Below, piece after piece: positions 36,426 through 45,720 of a stretch of 64,000 nt of DNA. The stretch is taken from positions 2,604,001-2,668,000 of the forward strand of contig NZ_CAJGYT010000001.1 of NCBI RefSeq assembly GCF_904846035.1. The letters are read 5' to 3'. The notes under the pieces were generated by a model. It was not told where the DNA came from, searched no databases, and saw only the letters and a program-made list of their open reading frames with translations. The stretch comes from Psychrobacter aestuarii. GTDB lineage: Bacteria; Pseudomonadota; Gammaproteobacteria; Pseudomonadales; Moraxellaceae. The translations under genes were made by a program, and so were the position numbers. Each line of letters opens with the position of its first letter. Positions within the stretch are counted from its first letter, which is position 1.

Positions 36426-38303
36426 CTAGCCGATGCTCAAACGTTTAATAGATTTGCGCTTACCATAAGCGATTTGTACCAGCGCGCGCGTGACCAAAAT
36501 TGCTGTAAACAGCGAGCTGACGATACCGATGGCAAGGGTAATGGCAAATCCTTTGATTGGGCCGCTACCGATGGCAAACAGAATAAAGGCAACCAAAAGG
36601 GTGGTGATGTTGGCATCAAAAATACTGCTAAAGGCACGGTCAAAGCCTGCAACAATCGCCGACTTGGCACGCACGCCGTTGGCAATCTCCTCCCGTATGC
36701 GCTCAAAAATCAGCACGTTGGCATCGACCGCCATACCGATGGTCAGAACGATACCTGCGATACCAGGCAAGGTCAGTGACGAACCAATAATCGACATAAT
36801 CGCTATCATCATCACAAGGTTCATACCCAAAGCGATGTTGGCAATCAAACCAAAGAGGCGATAGAAGATAATCATAAACGCAAAGACCAATAGGTAACCC
36901 ACTTGCGTTGAAAACAGACCTTTATCGATGTTTTCTTGACCAAGCGATGGACCAATGGTGCGCTCTTCTACAAAGTACATGGGCGCTGCCAATGCACCTG
37001 AGCGTAGCAATAGCGCAAGCTCAGCGGCTTCTGCGCTGCTGTCGAGACCTGTGATACGGAATGATGCGCCAAGTACCGCTTGAATGTTCGCGCGGTTAAT
37101 GACCTTGGTTTCGGCATATGGCGTACGTACTTCAGTCATCTCGCCAGTAGCAGGGTCTGTCTCATAGGTAATTTTTTGCTTGTTTTCAATAAACAATACC
37201 GCCATCTGCTGACCGACCGCCGTACGTGTGGCGTTTTGCATCAGCTTACCGCCAGCATTGTCCAAGGTGATGTTCACCTCAGGACGACCATTTTCATCGA
37301 CGCTGGTTTGTGCGTTGGTGACTTTATCACCCGTCACAATCGCCTGACGCTCTAGCAGTACGGGCGGACCATCGAGGGTTTCAAACGGAAAGGCTTCGGT
37401 GCCTGCAGGTGGAATGCCACCTGTAAAGTTTTCGCTGCCGTCTGCCACCATACGAAACTCAAGGTTTGCGGTACGACCAAGAACACGTTTGGCTTCTGCG
37501 GTATCTTGTACCCCAGGCAGCTCGACCACAATACGGTTAGCGCCTTGTGACTGTACCAAGGCTTCGGCAACCCCAAGCTCACTGATACGATTACGCAGGG
37601 TGGTCAAGTTTTGGTTGACCGCATAGCTGTTAATCTCATCAATGGTCGCATCGTTGTATTGCAAGGCAAGGGCAGGGCCTTGGGCGTCGATGGTGGGCTG
37701 TAGATTAAAGCGGGTACCTATGGCTGACTGCAAGACGTTTTGGGCGCGACCACGAGCGTCAGTATCGGTGAAGTGCAACATGATGCCTTGCTTATCGGTT
37801 TTGATACCCGTCACCGCGATACGCTCAGTGCGCAGGCTACGGCGTACTTCACGGCTGTCATTGCTCAAGCGCTGCTCAAGTGCTTTGTCCATATCCACTT
37901 CTAATACAAAGCGTACTCCGCCGCGCAAATCCAGACCCAGCTTCATGGGACGTGCGCCGATATCGCGCAGCCACTGCGGGGTGGTTTGGGCAAGGTTCAA
38001 TGCCACCACATAATCTTCGCCTAAGTTTTGGCGCAGCACCTCTTGTGCTTTTAGCTGAGAGACGGCGTTGTCTAGACGTACCAGCGCGCTGTTGTCTTCA
38101 AACGTACCGTCGTGATAGCTGACGCCCGCTTCTTGTAACAGACGCTCAGACTCATCCAAGATGCCCTCAGACAGCTGCGTACCCGCGGCGGCACTGGTAA
38201 TCTGTACCGCAGGCTCATCAGGGTAGAGGTTCGGGGCTGCATAAAGACCGGCAATGATAAGCACGACGGCAATGAGTAGGTATTTCCAAGTGGAGTATTG
38301 CAT
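36426..38303 (-). CDS. secD: Protein translocase subunit SecD
   Basis: A 625-residue membrane protein, same length class as E. coli SecD (615). The first helix is YLLIAVVLIIAGLYAAPNLYP, followed by the large P1 domain with MKLGLDLRGGVRFVLEVDM, and the C-terminal helices with GIVLTIGMAVDANVLIFERIREEI (the Asp needed for proton coupling) and RAFSSIFDANITTLL. Read with secF it forms one operon. The ATG at 38303 (MQYSTWKY) is preferred over one six bases upstream. Confidence 0.97.
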   Translation of the reverse strand: MQYSTWKYLLIAVVLIIAGLYAAPNLYPDEPAVQITSAAAGTQLSEGILDESERLLQEAGVSYHDGTFEDNSALVRLDNAVSQLKAQEVLRQNLGEDYVVALNLAQTTPQWLRDIGARPMKLGLDLRGGVRFVLEVDMDKALEQRLSNDSREVRRSLRTERIAVTGIKTDKQGIMLHFTDTDARGRAQNVLQSAIGTRFNLQPTIDAQGPALALQYNDATIDEINSYAVNQNLTTLRNRISELGVAEALVQSQGANRIVVELPGVQDTAEAKRVLGRTANLEFRMVADGSENFTGGIPPAGTEAFPFETLDGPPVLLERQAIVTGDKVTNAQTSVDENGRPEVNITLDNAGGKLMQNATRTAVGQQMAVLFIENKQKITYETDPATGEMTEVRTPYAETKVINRANIQAVLGASFRITGLDSSAEAAELALLLRSGALAAPMYFVEERTIGPSLGQENIDKGLFSTQVGYLLVFAFMIIFYRLFGLIANIALGMNLVMMIAIMSIIGSSLTLPGIAGIVLTIGMAVDANVLIFERIREEIANGVRAKSAIVAGFDRAFSSIFDANITTLLVAFILFAIGSGPIKGFAITLAIGIVSSLFTAILVTRALVQIAYGKRKSIKRLSIG

Positions 38304-38534
38304 AATCACTTCTTAAAATTGATAAATACTGGTCACACACCCAACCAATACCCAAAAGCTACAGCACGCGCGGCGCTGCACATCACTTGCAAGGGAGGTT
38401 GAGCATCGAACCAGTCGGTCAAAACACGACAAGCAGATATGAAGGTAGCAAAAAGATTGCCAAGTCTATCATCAGCCATGACAAGGTGATGTGGTTGATG
38501 ATGAGCAGATACTGCGTCGTGGACTAAGAGCAAA

Positions 38535-38563
38535 AAATGACCGCATACCATAAGCGGTCATTT
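38535..38563 (-). terminator. Terminator between yajC and secD
   Basis: Ten-base arms (38535-38544 and 38554-38563; core ATGACCGC/GCGGTCAT), 9-base loop and, read leftward, six T. It follows yajC by 30 bases, so yajC and secDF may be transcribed separately or with attenuation. About 230 bases then remain before secD, enough for a promoter. Confidence 0.8.
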
Positions 38564-38593
38564 GATGTCAGCGAGATGGTATCACGTCAGTGA

Positions 38594-38920
38594 TTATACG
38601 CTTTCAATGGTGCCTGCTGGCAATACTGAAATGACAGAACCACGTTGTACTTTAATCTCGTTGTTACGGTTTAGGCTGATGACCGCATAGTCGCCTTCAA
38701 GCTTTTCGATGCGGCCCATCAAGCCCCCTGCAAAAATCACTTCGCTACCCACTTTTAGTGAATCGACCATCGCGCGGTGCTCTTTGGCACGCTTAGACTG
38801 TGGACGAATGACCAAAAAGTAAAAAATGGCAAAAAAGGCAACAGGCAATAAAATAGAGCTCAGCATGGAGCTGGCAGTGTTTGGCTCTGCGGCATGGGCG
38901 GCTTGAATAAAAAAGCTCAT
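38594..38920 (-). CDS. yajC: Sec translocon accessory subunit YajC
   Basis: A 108-residue protein with one membrane segment (ILLPVAFFAIFYFLVIRPQSKR, about 24-45) and a small cytoplasmic beta domain (VGSEVIFAGGLMGRIEKLEGDYAVISLN). YajC joins SecDF in the holotranslocon. In many gamma-proteobacteria yajC follows queA and tgt; here the upstream neighbour faces away, so that link is broken. Confidence 0.96.
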   Translation of the reverse strand: MSFFIQAAHAAEPNTASSMLSSILLPVAFFAIFYFLVIRPQSKRAKEHRAMVDSLKVGSEVIFAGGLMGRIEKLEGDYAVISLNRNNEIKVQRGSVISVLPAGTIESV

Positions 38921-39347
38921 AATTTCTCTCGGTAAGTGACAGATATAAATAAAATTAGACGCATAGTAACAAAAAATACCAAGCTTGGTAACTGTTAATA
39001 CGAAGCGAGACGCATTTTATATGACAAAAGTAATCTGATGGGGTACGTCATATAAAAAGGCAAAGACCAAGGTCAGATGCCAGCGGGTAGCGGTATTGGG
39101 TGCAGGTTACAAAGGCGTTATCAGGTATTGTTTGGTATGCGAGTAATTGGGTCATCTTCGATGTGAATGATACCTTGAAAAACCTGGTAAGAACCATAAC
39201 TGGACATGACGCAAGCGTTATCGTTTTGTTTATTCTTAGGGTGATTGTACAATCGAAATATCAGTGCTACTATCAAACGACTATAATAGCCACCATGTTT
39301 AATTTTCTTTAATTTTCTTTTCACTTCATTCGATTAGGTTATCTCAC
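38921..39347. other. Intergenic region, 427 bp, divergent promoter region of yajC and the CNNM gene
   Basis: AT-rich. A perfect 14-bp palindrome TACCAAGCTTGGTA lies at 38977-38990, directly beside a run of six A; read leftward it resembles a short-stem terminator or an operator. A tandem 10-bp repeat (AATTTTCTTT twice, 39301-39320) stands before the CNNM gene. Short open frames here have no ribosome site and no recognisable product. Confidence 0.5.
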
Positions 39348-40652
39348 TTGTTGACCACTTTGTTTTCTGTATCTTCTGTTCAGCGCACCAGCGCCTATTG
39401 TGAGGAGGCAGCATCAGAGCCTCCGCCGGCACCACGACGCATAGCACCTTTTGGTTATCGTCAGTTTGTGTTGTCAGCGCTTGGCGTTGTAACCGCATTA
39501 TTACCTTATCCTGCCCTCGCTGTTGGTGCAGGTTCAGCCACTGCAGAGATTGCCGCTGAGCCCACCGCGGTCAATGTGCTGCTACTGCTACTGTTTGTCT
39601 TTGTTGCTATTGGCATCTCCTTTATATGTTCGTTGGCGGAGGCTGCGTTATTGACTATGACGCCCTCGTATATCGCTGATGTCGAAGAGACGAGTCCTAA
39701 AAAAGCAAACATGCTCAGACGCTTGAAAGTTGACAATATCGATCAGTCCTTGGCGGCGATTTTGACCCTAAACACCGTCGCGCATACATTAGGCTCTATT
39801 GGAGCAGGTGCGCAGGCGACGATTGTCTTTGGTAGCGCTTGGTTTGGTCTGTTCTCAGCGCTCATGACGCTGGCGATTTTGTTCTTATCAGAGATTATTC
39901 CCAAAACACTGGGCACCATATATTGGCGTCAGTTAAGTGGTGTGGTGGCGTATTTTGTTCGCGGTATTATTTTACTGCTGTATCCACTCATTTGGATATC
40001 AGAGCGCCTGACCAAACTGCTGGTACGCGGTAAAGAGCACCAGACCTTTAGCCGCCGTGAGTTTGCCGCACTTGCCAGTATTGGTGAGGAGTCAGGACAA
40101 ATCGACCCGCTGGAGTCGCGCATCATCCGTAACCTATTGGCGTTTGGTGCCATGAAAGTTGAGGACATCATGACCCCGCGCTCAGTGATGCTCGCTTTTG
40201 AACAACAAAAAACGGTCGCTGAACTGCTTGTAGACCGACCCAAGCTGACCTTTTCACGTCTGCCGATTTATGATGGTGATTTGGATAACATCACAGGGTT
40301 TGTCTTAAAAACCGACATGCTGCTTGCCAAAGCCAACCATGGTATGCATAAGCCATTGACCCAATTTCAGCGTGAGATTAGCTTTGTTTTTTCGAAGATG
40401 AAGCTGTTCGATTTGCTCGATTTGATGCTCAAAAACCGCATTCATATTGCCATCACGGTCGGCGAGTATGGCGAAGTCAAAGGTTTGGTCACGCTAGAAG
40501 ATGTGTTTGAGACCTTGCTTGGGCTTGAGATTGTCGATGAGATTGACCGCGTAGAGGATATGCAGGCGCTGGCAAGACAGCTGATGGACAAGCGGGTTGA
40601 GCGCTTAGGTATGCGCCTTGCAGATGATGAGTCTGCAGTCGAGCAAAAATGA
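39348..40652 (+). CDS. CNNM/HlyC-CorC family membrane protein (DUF21 plus CBS pair)
   Basis: A 434-residue protein. The DUF21 membrane domain covers about 75-225 (FICSLAEAALLTMTPSYI, LTLNTVAHTLGSIGAGAQA, SEIIPKTLGTIYWRQL), followed by a CBS pair (VEDIMTPRSVMLAF through GLVTLEDVFETLLGLEIVDE, about 270-400). Relatives export Mg2+ or Co2+; the CBS pair senses nucleotides. The C-terminal CorC/HlyC domain is missing. The start is unusual: the frame opens with TTG TTG (39348, 39351) and has no ATG before about residue 104, so a TTG start is needed, with only a weak AGG upstream. An extra hydrophobic segment (about 38-60) precedes DUF21. Confidence 0.88.
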   Translation: MLTTLFSVSSVQRTSAYCEEAASEPPPAPRRIAPFGYRQFVLSALGVVTALLPYPALAVGAGSATAEIAAEPTAVNVLLLLLFVFVAIGISFICSLAEAALLTMTPSYIADVEETSPKKANMLRRLKVDNIDQSLAAILTLNTVAHTLGSIGAGAQATIVFGSAWFGLFSALMTLAILFLSEIIPKTLGTIYWRQLSGVVAYFVRGIILLLYPLIWISERLTKLLVRGKEHQTFSRREFAALASIGEESGQIDPLESRIIRNLLAFGAMKVEDIMTPRSVMLAFEQQKTVAELLVDRPKLTFSRLPIYDGDLDNITGFVLKTDMLLAKANHGMHKPLTQFQREISFVFSKMKLFDLLDLMLKNRIHIAITVGEYGEVKGLVTLEDVFETLLGLEIVDEIDRVEDMQALARQLMDKRVERLGMRLADDESAVEQK

Positions 40653-40759
40653 CACAGGGTGTTACATGGCTGTGATGATTTAATGATAGGCTAAACAATA
40701 TGGCTATTGTCTATCCACACAGGCAAAACACCGCTGCCACACTAGGATTAAGGATAATT

Positions 40760-41254
40760 ATGAAACGTATGTTCGGTAAAGGGTTGTTGGCATTGGCGCT
40801 CAAAGGCGCAGGCGTGGTCACCGTGGCTGCTGCTGTCAGTGCTATTGCGATGTCTGCTCAAGCCGCAACCATGACAGAAGGCTTGGTAGAAAACTACGCG
40901 TCGGCTATGAAAACGGCGGCAAACAGCCAAGACATCAACCGTGTGGCGAATCTGGTATCCGATGAAGCGCTGATTTCGCTGTCTCGTCGCGGCAAATCAA
41001 CGAGCCTTGATAAAGACGGCTATCTTAACTTGCTACAAAGCAGCTGGAACCAGACGTCCAACTACCAATATGACATCCAAGTCGAAGATGTGGTCACCTC
41101 AGGCACGCAAGCCAAAGCCAACGTACGCACTGTAGAAAGCTGGGTAAAAGATGGCAAACAAGTCACCTTTGTCACAAGCTCGCGTGTGACGTTGACCGTC
41201 TCTACTGGCAATGCTGTGCTGCTGCGCGCCGTCTCTCAGGTCACTATCAATTAA
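40760..41254 (+). CDS. Small exported protein of unknown function
   Basis: A 164-residue protein with a Sec signal peptide (basic MKRMFGKG, hydrophobic core, cleavage near SAQAA, about 35). The mature part starts with helices (MTEGLVENYASAMKTAANSQDINRVANLVSDEALISLSR) followed by beta strands (VEDVVTSGTQAKANVRTVES, TFVTSSRVTLTVS), the layout of an NTF2/SnoaL-like fold in the periplasm. AAGGA stands 6 bases before the ATG. It lies between the CNNM gene and the MltD gene on the same strand, and a hairpin ends the unit. Confidence 0.8.
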   Translation: MKRMFGKGLLALALKGAGVVTVAAAVSAIAMSAQAATMTEGLVENYASAMKTAANSQDINRVANLVSDEALISLSRRGKSTSLDKDGYLNLLQSSWNQTSNYQYDIQVEDVVTSGTQAKANVRTVESWVKDGKQVTFVTSSRVTLTVSTGNAVLLRAVSQVTIN

Positions 41255-41279
41255 AAGTTATTCACTGTTTATTTAAGAC

Positions 41280-41312
41280 ACCACCGTCAATTCAATCAAT
41301 AACGGTGGTTTT
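41280..41312 (+). terminator. Terminator after the small exported protein gene
   Basis: ACCACCGT (41280-41287) pairs with ACGGTGGT (41302-41309), 14-base loop, followed by TTTTT. It separates this unit from mltD. Confidence 0.75.
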
Positions 41313-41385
41313 TATTATGTAGAATAGATTATACTTTTTTTGTTTAATTTTACTTACTTATCGCTGTTAGGAAGTCGTCGTTATC

Positions 41386-44300
41386 ATGTCTACTGTGTCA
41401 TCCTCTTCTCGCTCTTTTATCGCGCTGCCTTTGACGCTTGCGGTTTCTACATTGCTTATTAGTGCGTGTAGCAACACAACAGCAGTAAAAAATACCAGCG
41501 TGAACAACCGCACCCCTGTGGTTAATAAGCGACCTGCGCAAAATACTGCCCAGCGTCCACAAAACACTACCGATGAAGGCTACTCGACCGCCTATCTTGA
41601 CGAAGAAAGTCTCGATGAGCTCGCCGACTTGCTCGAAGCGACCGACATGACGATGGTAGAGGACAACAAGCTTGCCATTCAGCAATACGGCGACTTGTGG
41701 AATCGCTTGCGCGCAGGCTATCGTATGAATGGCGGCAAACACGGCTACAACCAGCGTATCGAAGCACAAAAGAACTGGTTTATTACCCGTCAAGACTACT
41801 TAAACCGTCTAACGGCGCGTGCCAGTCGTTATATTTACCATACCGTCCGTGAAGCCGAGCGCCGCAACATTCCTACCGAGCTTGCGCTACTGCCTGTGAT
41901 TGAAAGCTCGTATGATCCAAGTGGTACCAGTACGGCTGCTGCCGCAGGTTTGTGGCAGTTTATCCCCAGTACAGGTCGTATCTATGGTCTGAACCAAAGC
42001 AGCAGCTATGATGGTCGCCGTGACGTGATTGAGTCGACGCGCGCCGCCTATGACTTTTTGACCGCGCTGTACAACCAGTTCGGCAGTTGGGAGCTGGCAT
42101 TGGCGGCTTATAACGCAGGTCCAGGTCGCGTGCAAAAAGCCATTGATGCCAACCGAGCAAATGGTCTGCCAACCGATTATTGGTCACTAAGACTGCCAAC
42201 TGAAACCATGAACTATGTACCGCGTTTCTTAGCGGTGGCAGATATCGTCAGTAAACCTGATCAATATGGCGTGTATTTCCCAGCGATTGCCAACCGTCAG
42301 CATTTTCGCAGTGTGCCCGTCAATTATGGCGTCAGTCTCGCTGAAGTCTCACAAATCACAGGCGTGAGCTACGATGAGCTGCAAAAGCTAAATACCGCGC
42401 TGATATCAGGGCGTGTCGATTCTGCAGGTCCGCAGCGCGTTATCGTACCGAACGATGTCAGTCTAAACGCCGATGCCAAGCTCAGTATGCTGCGCGGTAA
42501 TGGCACGAGCAATGTCCTAGCGGCTGCCGCAAACACGCCAGCACCAACCACACCAAGCAGTAGCAGTAGCCCAAGTTATAACAACAAGCCTTACACAGGC
42601 GGGTCATTGCCAACGACAGGTGCAGGTCTTGCCGATTATGCGGCGAGCGCGAGCGTACCGCAGCAGACCACCAGTTATATCTCGCCCTCTGCCAACCCAA
42701 GCAGCAGCTCAGTGTATAGCAACAACGCCCCGCGTTATAGCGAGCCACCAATTAGCAGCAAAGAAACCAGTCGTATCAATGCGGAGCTAAAAGACAGCAA
42801 CAGCTTGCCAACGACCTCAGCGCAAATCACGCAAAACAACACCATCGTGCAAGAGCCTGCGCTCAGTAAAGCCGAGCGTGACTTTATCGCGCGGCAAATC
42901 CAAGCGCAAACGCGTGAAGACGATGTGGTCAGCTCAGTGGATGGTAACATCAAGCTCTCAGCAATTCAGACGCAGCAATCTATCCTAGAAGCCAGCGGCA
43001 AAGAGAAAAAACTCAGCTTTGCGACCAGCAACAATACTGCCAAGCCAAAACCACAAGGCACGCGCAGCACTTATACCGTCATGCGCGGTGATACCTTGTC
43101 CAACATTGCCAGCCGTGCTGGAGTCAGCTGGCGCGACATCGCTGAATGGAACCAGATTGACCCTTCGGCAAGTCTGTTTGCAGGCGCGACCTTGTATCTG
43201 TACAACGCCAAGCCGATTGAGCCGCTTACGAGCAGTACAAGCAGCAGCACATCGAGTAACAGTAGCCAATCCAGTAGCAATCAATCCAGCAGCCGTAAGC
43301 CTGAAAGCTATACCGTACAATCGGGCGATACGCTTATCGGTACAGCAAGCCGTTTTGGACTGTCGGTATCGCAGCTTGCGAGCTACAACAACCTAAGTAC
43401 CCAAGCCTCACTGCTGCGTGGACAGAAGCTGTGGCTGATACCTGGCAAAGTGGCAACGCCTGCGCGTAGCAGCACGTCTACAAATACCAGTAGCAGCTCA
43501 AGCAGCAGCGCCGCACGTACGCAAAACTATAAGGTTCAAGCAGGTGACGGTCTGATTGCACTCGCGCGTCAGTTTAATATGTCATCAGCCGCGCTTGCGG
43601 ACATGAACGGCATCAGCGCCACAGACAATCTGTATGTTGGGCAAACGCTAAAAATCCCAGCCAGTGTTGATGTCAATGCCGCGAGCAAGTCGAGCAGCAG
43701 CTCAAGTAGTGCAAGCAGCACACGTAGCACTTCAAGCACCAGTTCATCAAGCAGCTCACGCACACCGACCAGTACCTATACAGTAAAATCAGGCGATACG
43801 CTCATCGGTATTGCCAATGAGCTGGGCGTCAGTGCAGCAGACATCGCAGCGGTGAACAGCAGCTTTGATGCCAACGCGCGTCTGCAACGTGGACAGCGTA
43901 TCAATGTTCCTGTAGCACAAGCGAAAGTGGACTTGAAACTGAACGACAAGCCTGTCAGCTACAAGGTACAATCGGGCGACAGCTTGACCAGTGTCGCGCG
44001 CCGTTACAACATCGGCATTAGTGACTTGGCGGCAGCAAATGGTCTGAGCACCACATCGAACCTTATCTTAGGACGCAGCATCACCATTCCTGCTGGCGGC
44101 AGCGCACCTGCGGCAAGTAGCAGTGCATCCAGCAGCAGCTCAAGTGCTAAAGCTTCAACCAGCAGCGCACCAGCAGCAAGCAGCAGCAGTGGTAAAAAAC
44201 TGGGCAATACGGAGCGCTACAAAGTCCAGTCGGGCGATGGTCTGATTGTTCTTGCCCGCCGCGCAGGGGTATCGGTTGAGGACTTGGCAGCGACCAACAA

Positions 44301-44505
44301 CCTCGCCACCAACGCACAGCTACAAGTCGGACAAGTGATTCAGATTCCAAAGGCGACGGTCACTTACACCGTCGGCTCTGGTGATAGCTTGATTGGTCTG
44401 GCGCGCAAATACGGTATCTCGACCCAAGCGCTGGCGGATATGAACAACATCCCAGCCGATACCATGCTCCAGCGCGGTCAGCGTCTGACCGTACCAAACC
44501 GCTAA
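41386..44505 (+). CDS. mltD: MltD-type membrane-bound lytic transglycosylase with seven LysM repeats
   Basis: A 1039-residue lipoprotein (LTLAVSTLLISAC, Cys at about 28). The family-1E SLT domain is at about 160-260: LLPVIESSYDP with the catalytic Glu, AAGLWQFIPSTGR and ELALAAYNAGPGRVQKA. It cuts peptidoglycan to 1,6-anhydro-muropeptides. One degenerate LysM-like stretch lies at about 310-350, then seven clear LysM modules start near 563, 640, 713, 796, 858, 943 and 993, each beginning YTV or YKV with SGD/AGD/RGD. Linkers are poly-Ser-rich. E. coli MltD has 452 residues and far fewer LysM. The repeated linkers invite length variation. The nearest AGGA is 13 bases before the ATG. Confidence 0.94.
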   Translation: MSTVSSSSRSFIALPLTLAVSTLLISACSNTTAVKNTSVNNRTPVVNKRPAQNTAQRPQNTTDEGYSTAYLDEESLDELADLLEATDMTMVEDNKLAIQQYGDLWNRLRAGYRMNGGKHGYNQRIEAQKNWFITRQDYLNRLTARASRYIYHTVREAERRNIPTELALLPVIESSYDPSGTSTAAAAGLWQFIPSTGRIYGLNQSSSYDGRRDVIESTRAAYDFLTALYNQFGSWELALAAYNAGPGRVQKAIDANRANGLPTDYWSLRLPTETMNYVPRFLAVADIVSKPDQYGVYFPAIANRQHFRSVPVNYGVSLAEVSQITGVSYDELQKLNTALISGRVDSAGPQRVIVPNDVSLNADAKLSMLRGNGTSNVLAAAANTPAPTTPSSSSSPSYNNKPYTGGSLPTTGAGLADYAASASVPQQTTSYISPSANPSSSSVYSNNAPRYSEPPISSKETSRINAELKDSNSLPTTSAQITQNNTIVQEPALSKAERDFIARQIQAQTREDDVVSSVDGNIKLSAIQTQQSILEASGKEKKLSFATSNNTAKPKPQGTRSTYTVMRGDTLSNIASRAGVSWRDIAEWNQIDPSASLFAGATLYLYNAKPIEPLTSSTSSSTSSNSSQSSSNQSSSRKPESYTVQSGDTLIGTASRFGLSVSQLASYNNLSTQASLLRGQKLWLIPGKVATPARSSTSTNTSSSSSSSAARTQNYKVQAGDGLIALARQFNMSSAALADMNGISATDNLYVGQTLKIPASVDVNAASKSSSSSSSASSTRSTSSTSSSSSSRTPTSTYTVKSGDTLIGIANELGVSAADIAAVNSSFDANARLQRGQRINVPVAQAKVDLKLNDKPVSYKVQSGDSLTSVARRYNIGISDLAAANGLSTTSNLILGRSITIPAGGSAPAASSSASSSSSSAKASTSSAPAASSSSGKKLGNTERYKVQSGDGLIVLARRAGVSVEDLAATNNLATNAQLQVGQVIQIPKATVTYTVGSGDSLIGLARKYGISTQALADMNNIPADTMLQRGQRLTVPNR

Positions 44506-44528
44506 TCGCAATAATATAAATTAAGCAC

Positions 44529-44560
44529 AAAAAAACGGCATCTAAGTATGCCGTTTTTTT
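44529..44560 (+). terminator. Rho-independent terminator of mltD
   Basis: Thirteen-base perfect arms (44529-44541 and 44548-44560; ACGGCAT/ATGCCGT core with A7/T7) and a 6-base loop, 23 bases after the stop. It is symmetrical, so it could also stop leftward transcription. Confidence 0.93.
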
Positions 44561-44637
44561 ATAGTTATTTTTTGATTGAGGTTTTCGACAACTTAGCCTT
44601 TAAAGGTCAACCAATAGCGCCCTGTCATTATGCCACC

Positions 44638-45720
44638 TTATGCGATTTGCGTTTTGATGGCTTCAAGATAGCTGCGAATATTGCTCACATAATGCATGCA
44701 CTGGGTATAGCGACTGTTCAGCGCTTGGTTTTTATCGAGATACGCATAGACATTGTGCCAGCTGTTGCTGTCGATGCCCGCAGCGGTCAGCTTGTCTTGG
44801 ATGCCTTTGACGGCATTGGGACCCATGTTGTAGGCGGCAAGGGCAAACCACAGACGATCGCCCGTCGGTACATCAGCAAATTCTGCTTTCATTTTTTCTA
44901 AATATTTTGCGCCGCCTGTGATGCTCTGAACCGGGTCAATACGGTTGGCAATGCCCATGGCTTTAGCAGTGGCATTGGTCAGCATCATCAGCCCGCGCAC
45001 GCCCGTTGGCGATACGGCATTGGCATTGAGGTGCGATTCTTGATAGCCCATCGCGACCAAGACTTCCCAGTCATGATTGTACTCGCGCGCTTCTTTTTGA
45101 AAAAACGCCTGATAATCGGGCAGTTTTTCGCTCAACGTGTCCTTAAAGTGCTGCTGGCTATAAGCGTCTTTTAACAGCTTGCGGTTATAAAAGGTCGCCA
45201 GCTGCTGAGTATTGTCCAGCTTGATGTTATCACACAAAAAGTAGCTCGCCTTTTTTGACAATGGGTCGCTTGACTGGCGAAAGCTCCAGCTGACTTTTGG
45301 GTGCAGCCCGTTGTCGGTTAGACTGGTATCGTAGCCACAGCTTAGATTGACCGATGCCAGCTCCAGCTGGTTGTTCAGCTGAGTACTGGCGGTGGTCAGC
45401 GCCATGTCCGCTTGTCCTGATTTAAGCGCGCGCAGGGCGGCCTCATCGGTGGCATAGCCTTTTAGGTGCACAGCAACACCCAGCTCATCGGCATACTGGC
45501 GCACCAAATCATAGCCAAAGCCGTGCTGAAAGCCATCGGTTGCAAAAAACGTGCTGTCACCAGGAACAGCGGCGATGGTCAAGGTTTTTTTGCTCATCAC
45601 TTGCTGATAGCTGGGTGCTTCGGTATTGAGCGCGGGCGCACTTTGCGCGGGCAAGGATAATAGTGCAATTCCCGACGCCTGAAGCCAGCGTTTGGTCATC
45701 TGATACATGGTCTGCTGCAT
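44638..45720 (-). CDS. mltF: MltF-type lytic transglycosylase (solute-binding domain plus SLT domain)
   Basis: A 360-residue exported protein. The signal peptide ends near LSLPAQSAPA (about 24). A type-3 solute-binding domain follows (KTLTIAAVPGDSTFFATDG, GFGYDLVRQYADELGV, LKSGQADMALTTAS; about 36-190), then the SLT domain (YQESHLNANAVSPTGVRGLM with the catalytic Glu, and LWFALAAYNMGPNAVKGIQD). In MltF the binding domain gates the lytic domain on muropeptides. AGGAG stands 7 bases before the ATG at 45720. It converges with mltD, so two transglycosylases of different families are neighbours. Confidence 0.92.
   Translation of the reverse strand: MQQTMYQMTKRWLQASGIALLSLPAQSAPALNTEAPSYQQVMSKKTLTIAAVPGDSTFFATDGFQHGFGYDLVRQYADELGVAVHLKGYATDEAALRALKSGQADMALTTASTQLNNQLELASVNLSCGYDTSLTDNGLHPKVSWSFRQSSDPLSKKASYFLCDNIKLDNTQQLATFYNRKLLKDAYSQQHFKDTLSEKLPDYQAFFQKEAREYNHDWEVLVAMGYQESHLNANAVSPTGVRGLMMLTNATAKAMGIANRIDPVQSITGGAKYLEKMKAEFADVPTGDRLWFALAAYNMGPNAVKGIQDKLTAAGIDSNSWHNVYAYLDKNQALNSRYTQCMHYVSNIRSYLEAIKTQIA

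Noticed and set aside
36297..36779. A 160-codon frame opposite secD and secF
   Set aside because: It lies wholly across two well-conserved genes and has no support of its own.
39121..39324. Short frames on both strands upstream of the CNNM gene
   Set aside because: AT-rich, no ribosome site, no recognisable product.
43230..44200. Repeated Ser-codon tracts in mltD that look like a short-repeat array
   Set aside because: They are in-frame protein linkers between LysM modules, not a CRISPR array; spacer and repeat lengths are irregular.
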